Counted from the first letter of the stretch, positions 31,383 to 40,979 are shown. The stretch is DNA of 64,000 nt from Aradus depressus (GCA_963662175.1 OY759218.1:3092001-3156000); one strand, 5' to 3'. The notes: generated from the sequence alone by a model not told the origin. Numbers and translations: made by a program.

Positions 31383-31563
31383 ATTATAAAGAAAACACGA
31401 ATGTTTTTTAAATATTGTCTATTTCACAAGATATAAAATATTTGGGAGTACTTTCGGTATTGCTACCATCTTCAGCCACGCTTTCATGTTCAGCCAAAAC
31501 ATTCGTGTTTTCTTTATAATTTATTAAGTGTTTCACAATCTCTCTGCAAAAATGTTAAATATC
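31383..31563 (-). mobile_element. 181-bp hammerhead-bearing mobile unit with 13-bp TSD
   Basis: The insert is flanked by exact copies of ataccgcttataa (31370-31382 and 31564-31576). Its removal rejoins a family-C repeat. Inside, a 25-bp inverted repeat (31383-31407 with 31498-31522) encloses an intact hammerhead core on minus. The tail ttaagtgtttcacaatctct is shared with the Penelope-type relics at 12755 and 10600. The duplication is 13 bp, as for the full Penelope-like element at 18657. No coding capacity exists, so a helper is needed. Confidence 0.8.
31443..31480 (-). ncRNA. Hammerhead ribozyme (intact core, class 2)
   Basis: On minus: CTGAAGA (31469-31475), stem II GGTA-GCAA-TACC (31456-31467), GAAA (31452-31455), self-complementary stem III AGTACT (31447-31452), and the cleavage triplet CUC with C17 at 31446. 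Helix I pairs CCA with TGG. Every conserved core base is present. Stem III has no loop as a monomer, so a dimeric fold is expected. Confidence 0.75.
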
Positions 31564-31576
31564 ATACCGCTTATAA

Positions 31577-31870
31577 TTATGGCCTAATTAAAACTCTTTT
31601 CTAGTACATGCTGTAGAGAAAGCTGAGATGTGATGTATATGCAATACATTTTTTGAACGGTCGCCCGGTTTGCGAGATACATTGCGAAAACTGTTCTAAG
31701 AAGCCGTTTTGATACCCATTGTTTTTTAGACGTTTGTTTTATTTACAGGAAAACGGTTAGTCCTATCGAAAAATTGGTTCTTGCAGCAAATGTTCGTTAT
31801 AAAATTTCCAAGTGATAAAATGCCCTCAGATTTGACGTAGGACCAATGCGATCAAAATTGAAGTAATATT
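31577..31870 (-). repeat. Family-C repeat, part 2
   Basis: Continuation of the family-C copy after the hammerhead insert. It carries tcgcccggtttgcgagatac and ggttagtcctatcgaaaaat, as at 46500-46620. Confidence 0.55.
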
Positions 31871-32106
31871 AGTAAAATATATTTGTTATTCATTTTTTAA
31901 TTCATCCTATACTGGCATTATTGGGTTATATGAAAGTCACTGACAGAATTACATACATACATATATATGGTGGGCTGGTGTATTACACCTAGGGACCTAA
32001 GCATTCAGTGCTTTTATCCCTTCCCTGGAAGCGCTTAGCTTCCCCCTTATTATATTAACTATATGCCTGTATTTATACTATACTTATACTACCTGACCCA
32101 AGTCCT

Positions 32107-33309
32107 TCATGGAATGCTCAGTCTCCCAGTTTCCTTAATGAACCTAAGAATGCTCTCATAGTCCAATCTTTTAAAATCTTCCTCGGCGATTGCATCTCTA
32201 CCAAAGATGTGGAATCTCTTTCGCGCATATCCTTGACTGTCCTTGACTCCCACTGTGTGTAGGTGTCTATTGAACGGACCATGTCCTGTGAGAACTCCAG
32301 TCAGTTGCCTGAGCTCGTTCCTTTTGAGGTTCAGGATCCCGTCTTTCAGAACCCTGGACTCCCCTCCCAGGAACATCTTCGACTGCCTGCATGTGGTCTT
32401 TTCTCTCCAAGTACGCTCCAAAAGGTCCTTAGTCCATTCTTTGATTCGGGTTCTGTATGTTTCCCGAGATACTCCCAGCACCGGTTCTGGCCCCATGAAA
32501 GGTTTACTTGAACCTTCCTTGGCCAGTATATCCGCCTCTTCGTTTCCCTGGATCCCCGAATGTCCGGGAACCCAGTAGAGTCCAACCTTCTTGTAGTTTC
32601 CTAGGATGTTTAACTGATTGGCGCACTCTCTTACCAGCTTTGATTTGATTTCTGCGCTGGCAAGTGCTTGGAGTGCTGCTTGACTATCGGAGAAGATTTT
32701 CACCTCCTCCATGTTGCTGTTCAATACCTCTCTTCTAGACGCACATTCCAGGATGGCCATCACCTCCGCTTGAAACACCGTAGCATGGGATCCCAGCGGG
32801 ATGACGGCCTCCACCTCCAGACTCGGGATCCATACACCCCCTCCCGTCAGTCCTGTGTCCTTCTGCCTAGAACCGTCTGTAAAGCAAAATATATGCTTCG
32901 CAGTAACTTCTGTCGCTTCTTGCTGTGCTCTCTCTCTACTCCTGATAGTTACTGCATACTTCCTATTTAGGTTGGTGCGCTGTACCATCTCATATTTTCT
33001 CCATTTAAATATGGGATCTATTTCGCTTAATACTTCCTTGATTCTAGAGTGTCCCCCTCTGAACGCCCTATTCCACTCTCCTTTAGCCTCGAGACTGCAG
33101 CAGGTATTCATTGCTGAATTCCGTACACTTACATCCAGAGGTTCAATTCCTACTATCATAGCCATAGCATCCGTGGGTGTTGTTCTTATTGCTCCGGTTG
33201 CTGCAAGGCATACTAGACGTACTATCTTTTGAAGTTTACTTCTTACACTCTGTTGCGTCACTTTGTGCCACCAGCATAACGCAGCGTAAGTGACTCGTGG
33301 TTTGATCAC
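32107..33309 (-). CDS. LINE polyprotein C-terminal part with RNase H
   Basis: A 400-codon segment, in the same frame as the RT segment upstream and separated from it by a single TAA at 33334-33336. It begins with the post-RT thumb wording (VIKPRVTYAALCWWHKV). RNase H follows with its acidic active-site residues visible: FTDGS at about 140, AEVMAILEC at about 177, SDSQAALQAL at about 205 and GNEEADILAK at about 250. The C-terminal tail contains GPFNRHLHTVGVKD and then KRFHIFG. A truncated relative at 43690-44250 preserves a CVRCGEEDETVAHIL finger between these points, so this copy seems to have lost the finger by a small deletion. RNase H removes the RNA strand during cDNA synthesis. Confidence 0.85.
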   Translation of the reverse strand: MIKPRVTYAALCWWHKVTQQSVRSKLQKIVRLVCLAATGAIRTTPTDAMAMIVGIEPLDVSVRNSAMNTCCSLEAKGEWNRAFRGGHSRIKEVLSEIDPIFKWRKYEMVQRTNLNRKYAVTIRSRERAQQEATEVTAKHIFCFTDGSRQKDTGLTGGGVWIPSLEVEAVIPLGSHATVFQAEVMAILECASRREVLNSNMEEVKIFSDSQAALQALASAEIKSKLVRECANQLNILGNYKKVGLYWVPGHSGIQGNEEADILAKEGSSKPFMGPEPVLGVSRETYRTRIKEWTKDLLERTWREKTTCRQSKMFLGGESRVLKDGILNLKRNELRQLTGVLTGHGPFNRHLHTVGVKDSQGYARKRFHIFGRDAIAEEDFKRLDYESILRFIKETGRLSIP

Positions 33310-33333
33310 CGCCTCGTATATCCAAATTACTGA

Positions 33334-34410
33334 TTAAGGGCTAATACCCCATGTTCTCCCGATTGCTCCTCTGCACTGCCAGAATGCCCCAACAGATTTA
33401 TTGTGGGTGGCCTGGATGTGTATTCTCCATGACAATGAAGTATCCAGGTGTATTCCCAGATATTTCACATTATCACTCAGTTCCAGCTCTCGTCCGAACA
33501 GTTTGGGTCTAAAGAGACCCTCTCTCTTCCTCTTTCTGGTGAAGAGGACTAGTTTCGTTTTATTCGGACTAACGGTCAGTCCCTTATCTTCACACCACTC
33601 TCCTACAATAACTAGGGCTGCTTGCATCGCAGAGCAGACAGTATCCAGGAACTTTCCTCTAATCAGGATGACTCCATCATCAGAGTAAGCCTGCATGTAA
33701 TATCCCTCTCTGTTCAGTTTGCAGATAAGCTCGTCCACAACCAGGCACCAAAGATGAGGTGACAGACACCCTCCTTGTGGACTGCCCTTGGTGGCGTTTA
33801 CCTCCGCTATGGCGCTGCCATGTTTGGCAATCACTCTTCTTGTTGCTAACAGGTTGCTGATCCATCTAATGGTCGGTTTTACCTGACTTTTCTGTAGGGC
33901 CTCTTCAATACTATGAAAGGATATGCTGTCAAATGCCCCCTTGATATCGAAGAAGCATCCGAGAGCGTACTCTTTGTGCTCAATGGTTTCCTCAATTCTA
34001 CCTACTAGGCTGTGAAGGGCTGTAGTTGTTGATCTACCCTTCAGATACGCATGTTGGTTTCTGTGTAGGGTTTTTCCTACCTTGCCCTCTTCCATGATGT
34101 ACTTATCAACCAGCTTCTCCGTCCCTTTCAAAAGAAATGACGATAGGCTGATCATCCTGTATGATTTTGGCTGCATGTAGTCTGCCTTCCCTGGTTTGGG
34201 TATAAACACTGCTCTGACTTCTCTCCATTTCTTAGGTGTGTATCCTGTAGAAATGCTCATTCTCATTAACTCGCTCCATAGTTGTCCTAGTCTTCCCCAA
34301 CTTCTTTGAAAAATTGTGGGTATAAGTCCATCTGGTCCTGCTGATTTGAACGGTCCAAATGAGCTTATAGCCCATTTAGCCGCTCGTTCACTAATTATTA
34401 CCCCAGCCAT
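33334..34410 (-). CDS. LINE reverse transcriptase segment
   Basis: A 358-codon segment carrying the RT domain of the minus-strand LINE. Fingers SAGPDGLIPTIFQRSW at about 22-37; palm A FFDIKGAFDSIS at about 150-161; GSPQGGCLSPHLW at about 207-219; the catalytic box AYSDDGVIL at about 239-247 (YSDD, so both Asp are retained); and YLGIHLDTSLSWRIHI toward the end. It overlaps the upstream segment by 13 bp in another frame (atggctggggtaa, 34398-34410). A one-base change probably split a continuous ORF there. The Met of this segment is therefore likely internal and not a real start. Confidence 0.85.
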   Translation of the reverse strand: MAGVIISERAAKWAISSFGPFKSAGPDGLIPTIFQRSWGRLGQLWSELMRMSISTGYTPKKWREVRAVFIPKPGKADYMQPKSYRMISLSSFLLKGTEKLVDKYIMEEGKVGKTLHRNQHAYLKGRSTTTALHSLVGRIEETIEHKEYALGCFFDIKGAFDSISFHSIEEALQKSQVKPTIRWISNLLATRRVIAKHGSAIAEVNATKGSPQGGCLSPHLWCLVVDELICKLNREGYYMQAYSDDGVILIRGKFLDTVCSAMQAALVIVGEWCEDKGLTVSPNKTKLVLFTRKRKREGLFRPKLFGRELELSDNVKYLGIHLDTSLSWRIHIQATHNKSVGAFWQCRGAIGRTWGISP

Positions 34411-36668
34411 TGTTGCCTATTGCTCGCCCTCTCTATATCCTCCTCTCTTCGTCTCTCCCAGGTCGCACCTGGTAGGTGTGACCTTAGCATTATTTCTAGC
34501 GTTTCCTCATTATTAAGGGTTCCAGTTCCGTCGTTTCTTTTCACCGTCCCAAGCCTTGCTTCACCGCACTTGCTCAGGATCTTCATTATTCTCGACGATT
34601 CTCTTACCCCTTCAACTTCCTCGCAAAACTGTTTCCAGTTTTCCCATTTGGCTTTTCTTATTTCCTTGCTATATTCTTTCTTTGCTTCTTTGTAGAGGAC
34701 CCACTGTGGTTCCTCTTTAGATCTTCTTGCTTTCTTCTTTAGTTTTCTGCATCGTTTTTGTAGGGAGCTTAGTGTGGCTCCCCACCACGGTGCCCTCTTT
34801 GTTTCTCTCTGTATTTGCGGACAGGCAGCCTCAAAGGTGCCCAGCGCAATCCTTCTGAGTGTCTCTTCCATCTGGTCTATGTTTGAGAATGTGGTTTCCC
34901 CCAGATTTTCTACTGCTGTGTCTATCTCCCTATCGAAGATTCTCCAGTTTACCTTTCGTGGATTTCTCCAGCTTTCTGTTTCTCTGATTTTAGCTTTAAT
35001 TTTAAAACTTATCGGTCTGTGGTCTGATTGTGTCAGTATGTCTGAGACCTTCCAGTCTAGAATTTTCTCTAACATATCCTCCGAGACTATAGTAATATCT
35101 ATAACCTCACTTCTATTTCTTACCATGAACGTTGGTTCTACCCCTCTATTCATAGTAAATAAGTTTTGACTTACCAGAAACTCCAATAACTCAATCCCTC
35201 TCCTGTTGCAGTCCGAGCTTTCCCAGGCTGTATGGTGCGAGTTCGAGTCGCAGCCGATAATTAGGGGAAGTCCTACTGTTTTGCATCTCTCCGCCAGCCG
35301 TTCCATCTCTATCGACGGGGGAGGCGTATCTGCGTCATAGGGAAGGTAGGATGATGCGAGCACCATCCTATTCCCGTTCTCTGTTTCAAGACTAACTGCT
35401 GTCAAATCTCTGGAACAGAACTCATTTAGCAGTATGCATTCTATGTCCGCGGTGGTGACAATGCATGCACGTGCTCCAGGATGCTCTCCACTCCACACCC
35501 TTAGTCCGCCACCGCCCCAGCCAGCTATATGGCCCCGGGCGGTGTACGGTTCCTGGACCAGACACATACTCCTGCTCATAGTGGAGAGCACCCTGGAGCA
35601 CTCCGCCACCGCGGCTCTACTCTTGTGCAAATTACATTGCAAACAATGTAATTCACCCATCTTACCTCTCTCTTTTGCTGTGTCTCCCTCTGCCGGTGCC
35701 CCAGTCCTCTCTACGTGGATGCGGGTCATCTGGTAGTAGGGCTTCCAGTTGAGACTTTCCAAGACTTGTATAGATACAGAGTCTATCAGTAATGATAGCT
35801 TGCACCCTTTCTCCGATGGATAGTATCCTATCACTTTCCATTTCTCTGTCCTAAGACCTTTGTTCTGACCCTTGAGCCATACTAGTGTCTTCTCTACTGG
35901 TTCTTTGTCCTCACCTGGGATGTAGACGGAGACCTTCTCCATACGGGGTATGTCCGCCCCCGTCCTCATCTCATATGTTACCTCTCCTCTGGGTGGAATG
36001 GTCAAATTTACCGTCCATTCTTTCGTCTCCTCGTCACCGCAGGTAGTGAGGAACATGCCCTCGCTCACCAGTCCAGACTCCTCGTACCTTGGCCACCAGT
36101 CCTCCAGACTTGTGCCTTTCCTACCTTCCAGATCGCCAATCTGTTTCATGAAGGCAGTCCTTATATGTTTGACGTCCACCTCCTGGACGTCGGTCTCGTC
36201 TGTACGAATGATGGCAACTTGGAGTTCCGTCTTCGTAGTTCCTAGTTTGTGCCTTTTAGTTACCTTTTCTACGCTCGTTGGTGTTTCCTCCAACGGACGC
36301 TTCTTTTTCTTTTTCTTTTTCTTACTTACTAGGGTGACGTCGCTACCTCCGACCCCAGAGCCAGATGGCTTTGGTGACGACAGCAGTAGCTCCTCCGTAC
36401 TCCTCGATAGCTCTTTCATGCTCTCTGGTTTGTCCCCCAGAGTTGCCTCATCTAGAGAGGCACTCCGTTTTCCGGCAGTCTCCCCTTTGGAGGTAGACTG
36501 CCTTCCGGGGACTACATCACCTTTCTTACCCTTACCTTTGTTTTGTTTGGAGCAAGTAGTTTTGACGTCTGCGATGCCTTGGTCCACAACATCCGCAGCG
36601 CCCTTCATGGAGATTTTAGCACCCTCTTTTGCCATGGACTGAGGGCCTTGGCCGATTGAACTTTCCAT
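34398..36668 (-). CDS. LINE ORF: N-terminal region plus AP endonuclease
   Basis: A 756-codon frame. Residues about 1-330 are Lys/Ser-rich with a run of nine lysines near 120 and no clear nucleic-acid finger, which suggests a gag-like or ORF1-like domain fused to the enzyme. The AP endonuclease occupies about 337-565. It starts LHCLQCNLHKSRAA, carries VQEPY, the catalytic IIGCDSNSHHTAW near 470-483 and the SDHRPISFK motif near 555, and makes the target nick that primes reverse transcription. A basic linker toward the RT follows (RKLKKKARRSKEE). The start ATG at 36668 lies behind a GC-rich leader. It ends by frameshift at 34398. Confidence 0.85.
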   Translation of the reverse strand: MESSIGQGPQSMAKEGAKISMKGAADVVDQGIADVKTTCSKQNKGKGKKGDVVPGRQSTSKGETAGKRSASLDEATLGDKPESMKELSRSTEELLLSSPKPSGSGVGGSDVTLVSKKKKKKKKRPLEETPTSVEKVTKRHKLGTTKTELQVAIIRTDETDVQEVDVKHIRTAFMKQIGDLEGRKGTSLEDWWPRYEESGLVSEGMFLTTCGDEETKEWTVNLTIPPRGEVTYEMRTGADIPRMEKVSVYIPGEDKEPVEKTLVWLKGQNKGLRTEKWKVIGYYPSEKGCKLSLLIDSVSIQVLESLNWKPYYQMTRIHVERTGAPAEGDTAKERGKMGELHCLQCNLHKSRAAVAECSRVLSTMSRSMCLVQEPYTARGHIAGWGGGGLRVWSGEHPGARACIVTTADIECILLNEFCSRDLTAVSLETENGNRMVLASSYLPYDADTPPPSIEMERLAERCKTVGLPLIIGCDSNSHHTAWESSDCNRRGIELLEFLVSQNLFTMNRGVEPTFMVRNRSEVIDITIVSEDMLEKILDWKVSDILTQSDHRPISFKIKAKIRETESWRNPRKVNWRIFDREIDTAVENLGETTFSNIDQMEETLRRIALGTFEAACPQIQRETKRAPWWGATLSSLQKRCRKLKKKARRSKEEPQWVLYKEAKKEYSKEIRKAKWENWKQFCEEVEGVRESSRIMKILSKCGEARLGTVKRNDGTGTLNNEETLEIMLRSHLPGATWERRREEDIERASNRQQWLG

Positions 36669-37330
36669 TGTTTGCTAGAAAAGGGGGAGGGGAGGTGTGT
36701 TATGTAGGATGTATGTGTTTGAGGTGGTGTATGGAGGTTTGAGGTCCCTTTCCCTGGCGACTACCTTTGTTGTCTCCTCAGGTAGCTGCCGTCTTCCGGT
36801 GTTGCGGACCTTTCCCCTCCGTGTGCGAGGTCAGTCTGGTCAGTACCAGACTGATATGATGACCGGTGTATTGTTGTGTATCGGGCAGATCCTTGAGCAT
36901 CCATGCACCGAGGTACCCAGGCGCCCCGGTGCACTCGCACCCGGGCATCCAGGCACCCCAGCACCCGATCACCCAAGTGCCCCACCCGTGTTGTAACCAA
37001 ATCGGCGCCGGTGAAGGTGTTAGTTAAGCGTCTATTCGAATGTTTGTCACCAGAGCCTGATCCGCCACTTTCTCTCGAGGGTCCCAATTTCCTCCCGTCG
37101 GAAGCTACTAGGGGGTCGAGGTGCTGCGGGGGTGACCATCGTCTCCCCCTGCTCCCCACCCCCCAGAAGATCCCGAAAAAGAGAAAGCGTTGCCCAGCCC
37201 CCACGGCGTGGACGAGGGTTGACTTGGATGGCACAGACTGGAATCGCCGAAGCTTTCAGCCAGTATGTGACACATCCCTTAGGGGCCTACTGACAGAATT
37301 ACTCTGTACAATGAAACATTATTATTTTGT
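36669..37330 (-). other. Putative 5' UTR of the RNase H LINE
   Basis: A GC-rich stretch upstream of the LINE start, with repeated cacccgggcatcc-like and caccccagcacccg-like words around 36900-36990. It contrasts sharply with the AT-rich flank beyond 37330. Frames in it have no domain. Confidence 0.5.
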
Positions 37331-37754
37331 TTATATGTATTAATTTGTATATACTTTATATTTTTATTCTTGTTTTCCTTATTACTATTTTGCATATATT
37401 GAAACGATATTAATTTATCTGGAAAATTACTTCTTATTTCATTAGAGCCCCACGTTGGGTTCCAATGAAACCTTTAGAGTTATAGAAAAAATTAGGCATT
37501 TGATTAATTATATGTATATATTTTTTTAATGCCCCACGTTGGGCTCCAATGAAACGTTATGTGGTTTCCTTGAAATATAAAACTTTTACTCTTTTTTTTT
37601 TAATCTCAAAGCCTACTAATTTACCGACTTAATTAACTTGTAACCAACAGATAGTTCACTTACCTTGTAATGAACACAATCTCAGAGGGGGTGGAATTAT
37701 TTTTCTATAGAGTACTTGTGTGAAAATAAAAGGAAATGGAAATTTTATGAATAA
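37331..37754. other. AT-rich, no gene seen
   Basis: The word gccccacgttgggctccaat occurs twice with small differences (about 37446 and 37532), roughly 86 bp apart. Nothing else was recognised. Confidence 0.5.
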
Positions 37755-38978
37755 CTAGCTGCCCCGACAGACGTCGTTCTGTCAGAAGCTATTGGACCGG
37801 ATTTTTTTTTTTTTTTTTTTGACCACTTGGAACCACAGCTAGTTCCTACTTAAGAACGCCGGGCACCTTAGATAGTATGCGCCTTGCAACTCCGTGCAAC
37901 CAGATATTAAGTTCTTAGGAACGCTGGGCAACACAGATAGTATGTAGTTAGGAATGCTGGGCACCGCAGCTAGTATGTGCCTTGCAACAGCGGATGCCCT
38001 ACGTATTTTGTGCTTAAGAACGCTGGTGATAGCTATTATTTACTTGCAACAGTTGACCTCCTAGGTAATACATGCTTGGGAAACCCACCATATCAAAATT
38101 AGGGCTATTTCCGTTCTTTAAGAAAGCTCCATGTGAGATTCATTCAACATTAATGCACCCCCGCCCCTCCCGTCCAAAAGGGTCAGGTCATAGCCAATTT
38201 TAAAATATTGCTTTTGAAACTACCATTTAGGTATATGCTTGCCCCCCCCACCCTCCCCCCCCCCCCCCCCCCGTTGACAATTTTGAGACGTCACATATCC
38301 TTTTTTTGTTTTTGTCTTTTAAGAATACTACATGTGAAATTCCATGACATTCCGATCATTCGTTAAAGACCTATCACTATCTTTATATGTAGGCCTACCC
38401 CCACAACCCCCCTCCCGTTCAAAATTTTGAAATGTTACGTAGCGTATTTTTCAATTTGGCCTTTAAGAATGCTACATGTGAAATTCCATGACAATCCGAG
38501 CATCCGTTAATGACAGCACTATCTTTATATTTAGGCCTACCCCCACAACCCCCCCTCACGTTCACTATTTTGTGACGTCACACACCCTATTTTTTTATTT
38601 GGCCTTTAAAAAAACTGCATATGAAATTCCATGACAATCCTCATCCGTTAATGACTTAGCACTATCTTTATATTTAGGCCCCCCCTACAACCCCCTCTAC
38701 GTTTCAAAATTTATGGACGCCACATAGCCTATTTTTTAACTTGGCTTTTAAGAATACTACATGTGAAATTTCATGATAATCCGTTCATATGTTAATGCGC
38801 TAGGGCAATTTTTGTGCTTAGCCCCCCCCCCCCCCTCCAGTTGACCGCTAGGAACTCTCTTCATAAGAACCTTCCTCGGACTTCAACGAATATTTGAAAA
38901 AAAAAATTAGCCGAATTGGTCCAGCCGTTCTCGAGTTTTGCGCTTAGCAAAATTTAGCATTCATTTTTATTATATAGA
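37755..38978 (-). mobile_element. Non-autonomous Helitron (minus)
   Basis: On minus the element starts A|TC with tctatataataaaaatgaat (38978 downward). It ends with a hairpin (gacagaacgacgtctgtc) about eleven bases before CTAG, which is followed by T (37755-37758). These are canonical Helitron ends. The interior holds 150-bp units and the 32/33-bp minisatellite units also found in the plus-strand Helitron at 14204-16732. No Rep/helicase coding is present. Confidence 0.85.
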
Positions 38979-39250
38979 TAAGTCACGAAATTTCATGTAT
39001 TCAACAATTAAATTGTTTTTATGATTTATAATTAGACTAGCAAATGTTAGTGTGTTAGTGAACAAAATTAAATTGGTACATTAATATCATATAAGAAATT
39101 GTTATAACTTTAGCGATTACGAAAGCTAATAAACTAGATTTTTTTAAATATTTTCATTTACGAGAAGCTACTCACTAACATCATGTATATACACTGATTG
39201 TCTTTTTTATAACATATTTTTTTTTAATTACTTGAAAATAAATATATCGA
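38979..39250. other. AT-rich, no gene seen
   Basis: No feature recognised. Confidence 0.4.
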
Positions 39251-39259
39251 TTTAATTAA

Positions 39260-40795
39260 TTAAAAATACAAAACAATTAAACAAATAAATAAAACATGTG
39301 GGGGGCGCCACACCACTCCCCCTCCAGCGTCAGCGATGGTCGTCCTGGTAAAGATAGGCCGGTTTTTTTTCCCCGCTCGGCTGATGGTGTAGGTGTTCCT
39401 CCGGCGATGTATCACCTCGAAGGGACCGTCGTAAGGGGCCTGGAGCGGTGCTTTCACGGCATCGTGTCGGACGAATACGTGCGAGCAGTTCTGCAGATCT
39501 TTCGGAATGTAGGTCTGACGAAGACCACAGTGGTGGCTGGCCAGTGCTGGTCACAACTTGTCATCGTCTGGCGGAGTTGTGCGACGTATTCGTAATATGG
39601 AATCGGCTCTCGATCAGCTGGATCTTCTGCTATCATTTCCCCAGGTAGACGAAGGGTTGCTCCATACGTGTACTATGCCACCGAGGCGCCCATGTCCTCG
39701 TGCAGCGCCGCTCTCAGGCCTAGCAGTACCGTAGGCAACACCTCGGTCCAGCTGGGGTTATCATGACACCTGACCGCCGCCTTCAGGGTTCTACGCCACT
39801 TTTCTACTAAACCGTTAGCTTGCGGATGGTAAGCAGTGGTTCTAATTCTCTTTGTTCCCAGCAGCCGACCGAGAGCCGAAATCAGGCCGGACTCAAACTG
39901 GCGACCCTGATCTGTAGTTATCCGGTCTGGTACGCCGAAGCGAGATACCCAGCCAGCGTAAAATGTACGCGCGACGGTCTCCGCATCAGCGCAGTCCATG
40001 GGAAGAGCTTCTGGCCACCTCGTAAATCGGTCTGCGCAGGTTAGACAATAGCGGTGGCCCTGCGAGGACGGCAACGGACCCACAATGTCAACATGAACAT
40101 GTCGGAAGCGATCGTCGGGAGGTGGAAATTCAGCCAAAGGGGCCTTAGTGTGCCGATGAATGTTTGCCCGCTGACAGGCTGAGCACCGTCTTGCCCACTC
40201 CGAAAAGTCTTTCTTCAAATTGGGCCACACGAAGCGTTCTTGCACCAGCCTTATCGAAGCCTTGATTCCTGGATGTGCAAGGTTGTGAAGTAGGGCGAAT
40301 GCCTTCTTCCTGAATGCATTTGTGAGGAAAGGCCGGGGATTCATTGAAGAGGTGTCGCAAAGAACAGGTACCTGAGCGCTTGGCGTGCCAACTCCCTGTA
40401 AAATCAGGTGGGGCCGAAGTTTCTCCTTATAATGACTTACCTCCTCGTCGACAGCTTGCTCTGAAGCCAACTTCTCGTAATCCAGAGCGTCCGGCGAGTA
40501 CAGCTCCTCAATCCTAGATAAAGTATCAGCCACACTGTTTTTCTTCCCGGGCAGGTGTTGAATGTCCAAAGTAAATTGACTGATATAATCTTAATGGAGG
40601 AGCTGACGTGGAGAACCTCGGTCCGTGGGCTGCTGCACAGCATAGATTAGAGGTTTGTGGTCGGTGAAAAGAGTGAACGGACGCCTCTCGAGCCAATGCT
40701 TGAAATGGCGAACAGCTGTATACGCTGCTAATAACTCTCTGTCATACGCGCTGTACCGTTTCTCTGTGATTGTGAATTTTCTAGAGAAGAAACCT
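39260..40795 (-). mobile_element. Ty3/Gypsy retrotransposon fragment (RNase H to integrase)
   Basis: Minus-strand coding runs from the RNase H end (KRYSAYDRELLAAYTAVRHF and FTDHKPLIYAVQQ, from about 40795) through the DYISQF and DIQHLPGKKNSVADTLSRIE junction into integrase. It ends with a short chromodomain-like/GPY tail near 39260. The RT core upstream is missing and replaced by an inverted duplicate. An in-frame stop lies near 40590. Confidence 0.8.
39673..40569 (-). CDS. Gypsy integrase segment
   Basis: A 298-codon frame with the HHCC zinc domain: HNLAHPGIKASIRLVQERF supplies the two His, and WARRCSACQRAN the two Cys. The DDE catalytic core follows: HVDIVGPLPSS, ITTDQGRQFES, and HPQANGLVEKWRRTLK with the Glu. 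It is the retroviral-type integrase that joins cDNA ends to the genome. The frame stops at ASVA before the C-terminal domain, whose pieces (PYDGPFEVIHRRRNTYTI) are in shifted frames at 39260-39460. It is a remnant of a polyprotein and carries no independent start. Confidence 0.82.
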   Translation of the reverse strand: MDIQHLPGKKNSVADTLSRIEELYSPDALDYEKLASEQAVDEEVSHYKEKLRPHLILQGVGTPSAQVPVLCDTSSMNPRPFLTNAFRKKAFALLHNLAHPGIKASIRLVQERFVWPNLKKDFSEWARRCSACQRANIHRHTKAPLAEFPPPDDRFRHVHVDIVGPLPSSQGHRYCLTCADRFTRWPEALPMDCADAETVARTFYAGWVSRFGVPDRITTDQGRQFESGLISALGRLLGTKRIRTTAYHPQANGLVEKWRRTLKAAVRCHDNPSWTEVLPTVLLGLRAALHEDMGASVA

Positions 40796-40796
40796 C

Positions 40797-40979
40797 TAAT
40801 CTATGCTATGCAGCAACCCACGGACTGAGGTTCTCCACGTCAGCTCCGCCATTTAGATTATATCAGTCAATTTACTTTGGACATTCAACAGCTGCCCAGG
40901 AAGAAAAACATTGTGGCTGATATCTTATCTAGGATTGAGGAGCTGTACTCGCCGGACGCTCTGGATTATGAGAAGTTTA
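40797..40979 (+). repeat. Inverted duplicate of the Gypsy RNase H/integrase junction
   Basis: The sequence from tctatgctatgcagcaaccc to gctctggattatgagaag is the reverse complement of about 40473-40653 with scattered changes (about 8 percent by eye). It forms a divergent inverted repeat with a spacer of about 145 bp. Confidence 0.85.

Larger units (their letters stand above)
31950..37330 (-). mobile_element. APE-type LINE with RNase H, near full length
   Basis: A minus-strand non-LTR retrotransposon: 5' UTR about 36669-37330, N-terminal basic/gag-like region, AP endonuclease, RT and RNase H, then a 3' UTR to about 31960. The presence of RNase H after the RT places it among the I/LOA/R1-related groups. 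One frameshift (about 34400) and one in-frame stop (33334-33336) are the only coding breaks apparent. A truncated relative lies at 43690-44250. Confidence 0.85.

Noticed and set aside
32243..33232. Plus-strand frames opposite the RNase H region
   Set aside because: They are antisense of a clear RNase H/RT coding sequence and have no domain of their own. The same applies to plus frames at 34420-36642 and 56892-57460.
34398..34410. Programmed frameshift or translational coupling in the LINE
   Set aside because: No slippery heptamer is visible and most related elements have one continuous ORF. A private one-base mutation is simpler, so it was kept only as an alternative.
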